Shown here: one piece after another, positions 6,811 through 10,869 of the stretch
How the letters are laid out: each line of letters opens with the position of its first letter
Numbering within the stretch: the first letter of the stretch is position 1
NCBI GenBank assembly: GCA_045118075.1
Contig: JBGUOI010000069.1
Span: forward strand, 1 to 10,869
DNA length: 10,869 nt
From: Merdiplasma sp045118075
Lineage (GTDB): Bacteria > Bacillota > Clostridia > Lachnospirales > Lachnospiraceae
Direction of reading: 5' to 3'
The notes under the pieces: model-generated
Database searches by the model: none
What the model was told of the DNA's origin: nothing
What the model saw: only the letters and a program-made list of their open reading frames with translations
Position numbers and translations under genes: made by a program

Positions 6811-8438
6811 CAGCGTTTCCCGGCTGCTTTGATCAGTTTTTTAATCGCATAGATGGCCAATGCGATGGAAACGGCGAATCCTGCCAGCGCAAACAGCGGG
6901 ATACCGTCGACCAGCGGCGGCATTGATGCTGCGTATACTCTGCAGGACCCGCTGAAGATCACACAGGCAAATATGGCGATCAATACATCCGTAATCACTC
7001 CGATCAGAACGCGGAACGGCTCCTCGTATCCCGTCAGCTCAAAACTGATCTTCAGCCTTCCCTTCACAAGATTTCGCAGCACATCCGAAGCCAGTCCCGG
7101 CAGCTTAACCGTACGAAGCGTCGTAGCCGCCAGTGATCCCATCGATGAAGCCAGTTTCTCTTTTACGTCAATACTTTCCTTTGCCCTGGACATCAGCTTT
7201 TCCTGAAGGAAATCAAACAGGTCAAGCTCCGGACAGAACATTTCAATTACGCCTTCCATGGTGACCAGGCTCCGGATCATCATGGTATATTCCGAAGAGA
7301 CGGCAATGTGGTGCTCATTCAGAAGATCCGTCAGATCTCCCATCAGCCGTCCCACATCGATATCCTTGAGGTTTGTCGCGGACATATACTGGGAGCAGAT
7401 GCTCTCCAGATCGTCCATCAGGCGTGTCTTGTTTAGTTTCCCCTTCACTGTCCCCAATGCAAGCGCAGCATTGGTCATTCCCTCAATATCTTCCTGGACC
7501 AGCGCAAAGATCAGATTCTGGATCGCGCCGATATTCGCCTCCGTGAGATGTCCGACCATACCAAAATCGATCCAGTACGGTACGCCCTTGGAGATCATGA
7601 TATTGCCCTGGTGCGGATCCCCGTGGAAGAACCCCGCATCCAGCACCTGGTGCAGGTAATTGTTCACGAGGGCTTTTCCGATCTCCAGGCGGTCATACCC
7701 CTCTTCCTCCACACGTTCTTTATGTGAGATGGAATATCCGTCCACAAAAGTCATGGTAAGGATGCGCTCCGTGGTCAGCTCATCGATGATCCGCGGACAG
7801 GAGACCTGTGTCTCATCCTCCAGACACAGTTTCCTGAAGGTCCTTGTGTTCTCCGCTTCGACCCGGAAGTCCAGCTCCTCCTCCGTCACCTTTTCCAGCT
7901 CATGGAGGATACCCTTAAGGTCAATGCTTTCAGTCTCGTCATCGCTTTCTGCCGTCATGCTCACCATTCCGGCAAGTTTATTCAGGAGAACAAAGTCTTC
8001 CCGCATCATGTCGGCGATCTCCGGACGCTGCACTTTTGTCACCACCCGCGTCCCATCAAGGAGCACACCATAATGGGCCTGCCCGATAGAAGCGGAGCCG
8101 AGCGGTTCGTCGCGGAATTCACTGTAGATCTCATCAATGCGCTTCCCGGTCTCCTGTTCGATGACCTCCCGCGCCACCGATGCCTCCAGCGGCTTCACGC
8201 TGCTGCGAAGCTTCTCCAGTTCCCTGCAGTAGCTCTTCGGGAGCATGTCTGTCCGGCTGGACATGATCTGGCCGATCTTGACATATGTCGGCCCCAGATC
8301 TTCAAGTGTTGTCCGAAGCTCCTCCGGCGAAAAGCCGCTGGTATAAAAGTTATGCTTCGCAAATACACCGAGGATCTCAGCAGAACGTTTCTTGTTCTTT
8401 TTCTGCTTTTCATTATTCTTTGTTTGTTGTTCAGTCAT
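6810..8438 (-). CDS. ABC1/UbiB (AarF) family atypical kinase, membrane anchored
   Basis: Protein of 542 residues with all hallmarks of the ABC1/ADCK/UbiB family. These include the KxGQ extension YVKIGQIMSSRTDMLP (52-67), the Ala-loop in variant form GSASIGQAH (114-122), the ATP lysine in TKVQRP (Lys135), the ExD motif EELD (187-190) with following FRVEAEN, the catalytic loop HGDPHQGN (272-279; Asp274, with Gln for the usual Pro), and DFG (291-293). Two C-terminal membrane helices (about 483-503 and 511-531) resemble the UbiB anchor. Family members support coenzyme Q and other isoprenoid-lipid metabolism, probably as ATPases or small-molecule kinases. Many gut Clostridia are not known to make quinones, so the partner lipid here may differ. 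The ATG overlaps the TGA of the DUF308 gene by four bases (ATGA). Confidence 0.92.
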   Translation of the reverse strand: MTEQQTKNNEKQKKNKKRSAEILGVFAKHNFYTSGFSPEELRTTLEDLGPTYVKIGQIMSSRTDMLPKSYCRELEKLRSSVKPLEASVAREVIEQETGKRIDEIYSEFRDEPLGSASIGQAHYGVLLDGTRVVTKVQRPEIADMMREDFVLLNKLAGMVSMTAESDDETESIDLKGILHELEKVTEEELDFRVEAENTRTFRKLCLEDETQVSCPRIIDELTTERILTMTFVDGYSISHKERVEEEGYDRLEIGKALVNNYLHQVLDAGFFHGDPHQGNIMISKGVPYWIDFGMVGHLTEANIGAIQNLIFALVQEDIEGMTNAALALGTVKGKLNKTRLMDDLESICSQYMSATNLKDIDVGRLMGDLTDLLNEHHIAVSSEYTMMIRSLVTMEGVIEMFCPELDLFDFLQEKLMSRAKESIDVKEKLASSMGSLAATTLRTVKLPGLASDVLRNLVKGRLKISFELTGYEEPFRVLIGVITDVLIAIFACVIFSGSCRVYAASMPPLVDGIPLFALAGFAVSIALAIYAIKKLIKAAGKR

Positions 8439-9001
8439 TCGCTCTCACTCCCGTTATAACTCCGAAACGGCCAGATCCAGAACAGACTGATCGCATATAC
8501 CGCCGCAGAGTAGAAAAGTGTTCCACCGATCACATATAACAATTTGCGTGGATTGTCAGCCCATGGGTTCACAAAGAGGATCGTACCGAATATCAGCAGC
8601 AGAATGCTTAAGATCACCAGCACCCACCAGCCGCTGCGGCCGGAGCGCCGGGCATACATTAATGCATGATACAGGCCGTAAGCTCCGAGCAGGATCGGAA
8701 GTGTTCCGACCAGCCAGTTCAGAAGCCACAAAAACAATCCGTCAACGGAAAACAGCAGTACGCCCGCAAGGCCGAACAGCAGTCCCACAAAAAGATTGAT
8801 ATAATGGATCAGTGCCTTATTGCTGTTGAGGAAATCCAGTACTCTGAGAATAGAAAGAACAAGGAAAATAAAACCGAGCACTTTCCCGAGCAGCGGTATA
8901 TAAGACACCGGAACAACGAACATCATCAATCCAACAAACATGAGAATAACGATCAGCATGACCATTTGTCTCTTGAACTTATCCAGACTGTTGAATAACA
9001 T
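8435..9001 (-). CDS. DUF308/HdeD-like six-helix membrane protein
   Basis: Small integral membrane protein of 188 residues with about six hydrophobic segments separated by short basic or polar turns (KFKRQ, NSNK, YARRSGRSG, NPWADNPRK). Size, helix number and the recurring GxxxxxxGxxL pattern fit the DUF308 (HdeD) family, whose biochemical role is unknown; HdeD of Escherichia coli is linked to acid resistance at high cell density. The ATG at 9001 follows the SDR stop with no spacer (TAA then ATG) and has AAGGA 8 bases upstream. Its TGA overlaps the ATG of the UbiB-family kinase, so the two membrane proteins are made together and may form a complex. This pairing is inferred from gene order only. 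Confidence 0.8.
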   Translation of the reverse strand: MLFNSLDKFKRQMVMLIVILMFVGLMMFVVPVSYIPLLGKVLGFIFLVLSILRVLDFLNSNKALIHYINLFVGLLFGLAGVLLFSVDGLFLWLLNWLVGTLPILLGAYGLYHALMYARRSGRSGWWVLVILSILLLIFGTILFVNPWADNPRKLLYVIGGTLFYSAAVYAISLFWIWPFRSYNGSESE

Positions 9002-9841
9002 TTATTTTTCCTTTTTCCCTTTGAATTTCTTGCCTGTGGATGCGCCGCCGTCGATCAGGACGTCAATGCCGCACAGATATCCGTTTCTCTCATCCGCGAT
9101 CGTCGCGATTGCAAAACCCAGTTCTTCGGGTTTTCCCATTCTGCCTGCACATGTGTTCTCGATCATCTGCTTAGCGAAATCTGATTGCTCCACTTCCTGC
9201 GTACCCATACCGGTCTCGATCAGGCCCGGGCTGACGGATACCACGCGGATTCCTTTCTTTGCATATTCATGAGCGCATTTCTTGGCATACCACACAACGA
9301 AATTCTTACTCAGCACATATGCCATCCCCGACTTGTTGTAGTCATTGCCGGCCAGGTTTGCCTCTCCGGTCATATGCTTTATGAAGGCCTCTTCCTTATA
9401 CTCTGCTTCTTCATAGATCTGGTGCTTAACGAGAATTCCGGGTGCATCGTAGGCGGAACTGGATGCAATATCCACGATCACACCGCCGTCGTTCATGTAT
9501 TTATAAAACTCCATATTGACATTCTTTGTACCGACGGCATTGACCATAATGATCTGATCCGGTCCGGCCATCGTGGGTGACAATCCTGCCGAGTGGATCA
9601 CTGTCTTGATCGTCCCGAGGCTGTTGGCCAGCACACACAGTTCATGGACGTCACTCCTCTTCGATACATCGCAGGCCGCCAGATGGACCTCATGCCCTTC
9701 TGCCTCAAGCAGCTCTTTTGCTTTTTCAAGCTTTGATACCGTTCTGCCGGTTAATACCAGAATCACATCTTTATCAATATTTCTCGCGGTCTCCAGACCC
9801 ATGCCGCTTCCGCCGCCCGTGATTACACAAACGTTCGCCAT
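9002..9841 (-). CDS. Short-chain dehydrogenase/reductase (hydroxysteroid-dehydrogenase-like)
   Basis: NAD(P)-dependent SDR of 279 residues. The cofactor motif is TGGGSGMG (8-15), the NNAG position reads HSAG (83-86), the catalytic Asn is in VNAVG (Asn101), Ser in IASSS (127-129), and the catalytic Tyr and Lys in YVLSK (Tyr175, Lys179), followed by SPGLIETGM. The gap from Ser to Tyr is about 46 residues instead of about 13, an insertion also known from the Comamonas 3-alpha-hydroxysteroid dehydrogenase branch, so a bulky alcohol or ketone substrate is plausible. The end is basic (GKKFKGKKEK). I start it at 9841, where AAGGAG lies 7 bases upstream; an upstream ATG at 9880 would add 13 residues (MTDVFKKSKRRKN) that do not belong to the fold. 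Confidence 0.9.
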   Translation of the reverse strand: MANVCVITGGGSGMGLETARNIDKDVILVLTGRTVSKLEKAKELLEAEGHEVHLAACDVSKRSDVHELCVLANSLGTIKTVIHSAGLSPTMAGPDQIIMVNAVGTKNVNMEFYKYMNDGGVIVDIASSSAYDAPGILVKHQIYEEAEYKEEAFIKHMTGEANLAGNDYNKSGMAYVLSKNFVVWYAKKCAHEYAKKGIRVVSVSPGLIETGMGTQEVEQSDFAKQMIENTCAGRMGKPEELGFAIATIADERNGYLCGIDVLIDGGASTGKKFKGKKEK

Positions 9842-9848
9842 ATTCTTT

Positions 9849-9854
9849 CTCCTT
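9849..9854 (-). promoter_or_regulatory. Ribosome binding site fixing the SDR start
   Basis: AAGGAG on the minus strand, 7 bases before the ATG at 9841. The next in-frame upstream ATG (9880) has no comparable site, so the shorter SDR protein, which begins right at the first beta strand (MANVCVITGG), is preferred. Confidence 0.75.
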
Positions 9855-9909
9855 TTTGATTTCTTAAAAACATCTGTCACTCAGCACATCGGTTCAGCAG
9901 ATCACTGCC

Positions 9910-10790
9910 TTATTCTTCCGGTTTGATGATTCCTTCTGCGAGGAGCCATTCCACCATATCATGGATCGTTTCCTCATAAGGACGGATCGTATATCCCAGT
10001 TCTTCTTTGGCTTTACTCGAATCAAACTGATTGTTTCTGGCCATGCTGTAAACGTTGAAGGATGTCATCAGCGGCTTTTCACCCTTTTTCTTGGCCATCG
10101 ATTCCATGGCATGTCCCATAATATTCGCTGCAAAGATCGGAAGGAAGAATTTGACTTTTTTACCGCCGCTTTCTTCCGTGACCATACGGCAGAATTCCTT
10201 GAATTCAACCGGCTCATTTGCGAGAATATAGCACTCACCGCAGCGTCCTTTATCCGCTGCTCCGATCATACCCTGTGCCAAGTCTCTGACATCGCACAGA
10301 TTGAAATCACCGTCCACACCTGCGGGCAGTTCTCCGTTGATGATGCGGATCAGGTTCTGGGTCGGTTCACCGATTGCATAGTCCCCGGGGCCCATAATGC
10401 CGCTCGGATGAACGACACAGGCGTTGAGTCCCCTGTGATGGACGGCGTCGAGGACTTCCTGTGTGGCAAGAGCTTTGCTCATGGCATAACAGCCCGGTAC
10501 TTTGGTCTCATCAAAATAGTCGATCTCTTTGATGGCAGTTCCTTCCGGCTGTTCCGGAATCGCACCGGTACTGGAGCAATAAACCAGCTTCTGAATCCGC
10601 GGCATGGTAAGGCACAGTTCAATGATGTTTTTCGTTCCTCCCACATTCACATCGATAACTTTCTGGTTAAAGTCGGGACTGGAAGTAACGATACTTGCAA
10701 TGTGCAGAACAATGGCTTCTTCATCCTCCGGGACCTCAAAAAACGGCCTGAGGCTCTCCATGTCCGTGAGATCGCCTTCGAGAATCGCCT
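9910..10790 (-). pseudogene. NAD-dependent epimerase/dihydroflavonol-reductase-like gene, 5' end missing
   Basis: Extended SDR family. The visible part begins at EAILEGDLTDMESLRPFF, which in relatives comes about 45-50 residues after the start. The N-terminal GxxGxxG nucleotide-binding strand is therefore absent, while the rest looks intact: HIASIV, VNVGGTKNIIEL, YCSSTGA, the catalytic YAMSK, VVHPSGIMGPGDY and a normal C-terminus at EWLLAEGIIKPEE. Read back past 10791, the frame goes into a perfect hairpin rather than a Rossmann strand. The only extension is a GTG at 10794 inside that hairpin with no ribosome site. It looks severed by the mobile-element end at 10791-10869. A cofactor-less product would be inactive. 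If the other part survives beyond the window, element loss could restore the gene. It ends 68 bases before the SDR gene, which has a related chemistry. Confidence 0.75.
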
Positions 10791-10865
10791 CCACCCGTAA
10801 AACGGGTGGTTCGGGATGCGGGCTATAAGCCCGCGTTGCCTGCCAGCGTCTAAAGGCGCTGGCTT
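10791..10865 (-). ncRNA. Possible 3' scaffold of a TnpB omega-RNA (reRNA)
   Basis: In IS200/IS605 elements the right end is transcribed as an omega-RNA whose structured 3' scaffold ends at the element boundary; the adjoining genomic bases act as the guide for TnpB. The stack of short GC-rich hairpins ending at 10791 on the minus strand has this form. The guide would then be the first 16-20 bases of the flank, from 10790 downward, which lie in the truncated epimerase gene. The 5' part and the nuclease gene are outside the window. Confidence 0.4.
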
Positions 10866-10869
10866 TCTC
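10791..10869 (-). mobile_element. Right end of an IS200/IS605-type element (three hairpins)
   Basis: Three perfect hairpins follow each other. In plus coordinates they are 10842-10848 with 10857-10863 (GCCAGCG/CGCTGGC), 10818-10824 with 10828-10834 (GCGGGCT/AGCCCGC) and 10791-10798 with 10802-10809 (CCACCCGT/ACGGGTGG). The last one ends exactly where epimerase-like sequence begins. Subterminal hairpins at a boundary without terminal inverted repeats are the mark of IS200/IS605 ends. The element body, probably with a tnpB gene on the minus strand, would lie beyond 10869. No transposase is visible here, so the identification rests on structure and on the interrupted gene. Confidence 0.55.

Noticed and set aside
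9842..9909. Internal promoter before the SDR gene
   Set aside because: GTGACA and TTTAAG-like boxes can be picked out, but their spacing is wrong for a sigma-A promoter.
10792..10794. GTG as the true start of the epimerase-like gene
   Set aside because: It lies inside a perfect hairpin stem, has no Shine-Dalgarno sequence and would leave the protein without its nucleotide-binding motif.
9961..10800. Long plus-strand frame over the epimerase gene
   Set aside because: It is the antisense shadow of a conserved reductase; the protein is Cys/His/Phe-rich with no recognisable fold. Similar antisense frames at 3294-4049, 5027-5608, 5884-6531 and 7902-8459 were rejected for the same reason.
10791..10869. 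CRISPR repeat or REP element
   Set aside because: Three different hairpins occur once each, with no repeated unit or spacers; a mobile-element end explains the abrupt gene truncation better.

Overview
The window reads as chromosomal DNA of a low-to-medium-GC Gram-positive anaerobe, most likely a gut Clostridia/Lachnospiraceae-type Bacillota. This is inferred from strong AGGAGG-type ribosome sites, sigma-A-like promoters, compact overlapping operons and the protein families present; no rRNA or marker gene fixes the taxon. Every gene I can support lies on the minus strand, so transcription runs from high to low coordinates. I see no tRNA, rRNA or CRISPR array, and no gene-free stretch longer than 300 bases.

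Block A (about 10869 to 4517) is a tight gene string. It begins at the window edge with three consecutive hairpins that look like the right end of an IS200/IS605-family element (TnpB omega-RNA scaffold). Immediately after them comes an NAD-dependent epimerase/reductase that lacks its N-terminal nucleotide-binding motif, so it looks cut by the element. Then follow an SDR oxidoreductase, a DUF308/HdeD-like membrane protein, an ABC1/UbiB-family atypical kinase, a hormone-sensitive-lipase-type alpha/beta hydrolase and a condensation/alcohol-acetyltransferase-like protein with a degenerate HxxxDG motif. From the SDR onward the stop and start codons abut or overlap (TAA-ATG, ATGA, TGATG, a 2-base gap), so the five intact genes are almost certainly one translationally coupled operon. 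A membrane kinase linked to redox, ester-hydrolysis and acyl-transfer-fold proteins suggests an uncharacterised lipid, isoprenoid or steroid-like small-molecule pathway. The substrate cannot be read from the sequence.

Block B (4424 to 3717) is a secreted acidic protein with two similar beta-rich halves, followed by two tandem intrinsic terminators.

Block C (3627 to 861) is a self-contained regulated unit: a TetR-family repressor, an MFS exporter and a CPBP (Abi/CAAX-protease-like) membrane protein, with overlapping ends. A near-consensus promoter upstream carries three copies of a CGACTNTYGGT operator, so autoregulation by the TetR protein is likely. A bidirectional terminator closes the unit.

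Block D (776 to the left edge) is the 5' part of a ribokinase-type PfkB sugar kinase with its own candidate promoter. Three AGTANACTTT repeats near that promoter may be a second operator cluster, and two of them sit inside the loop of the upstream terminator.
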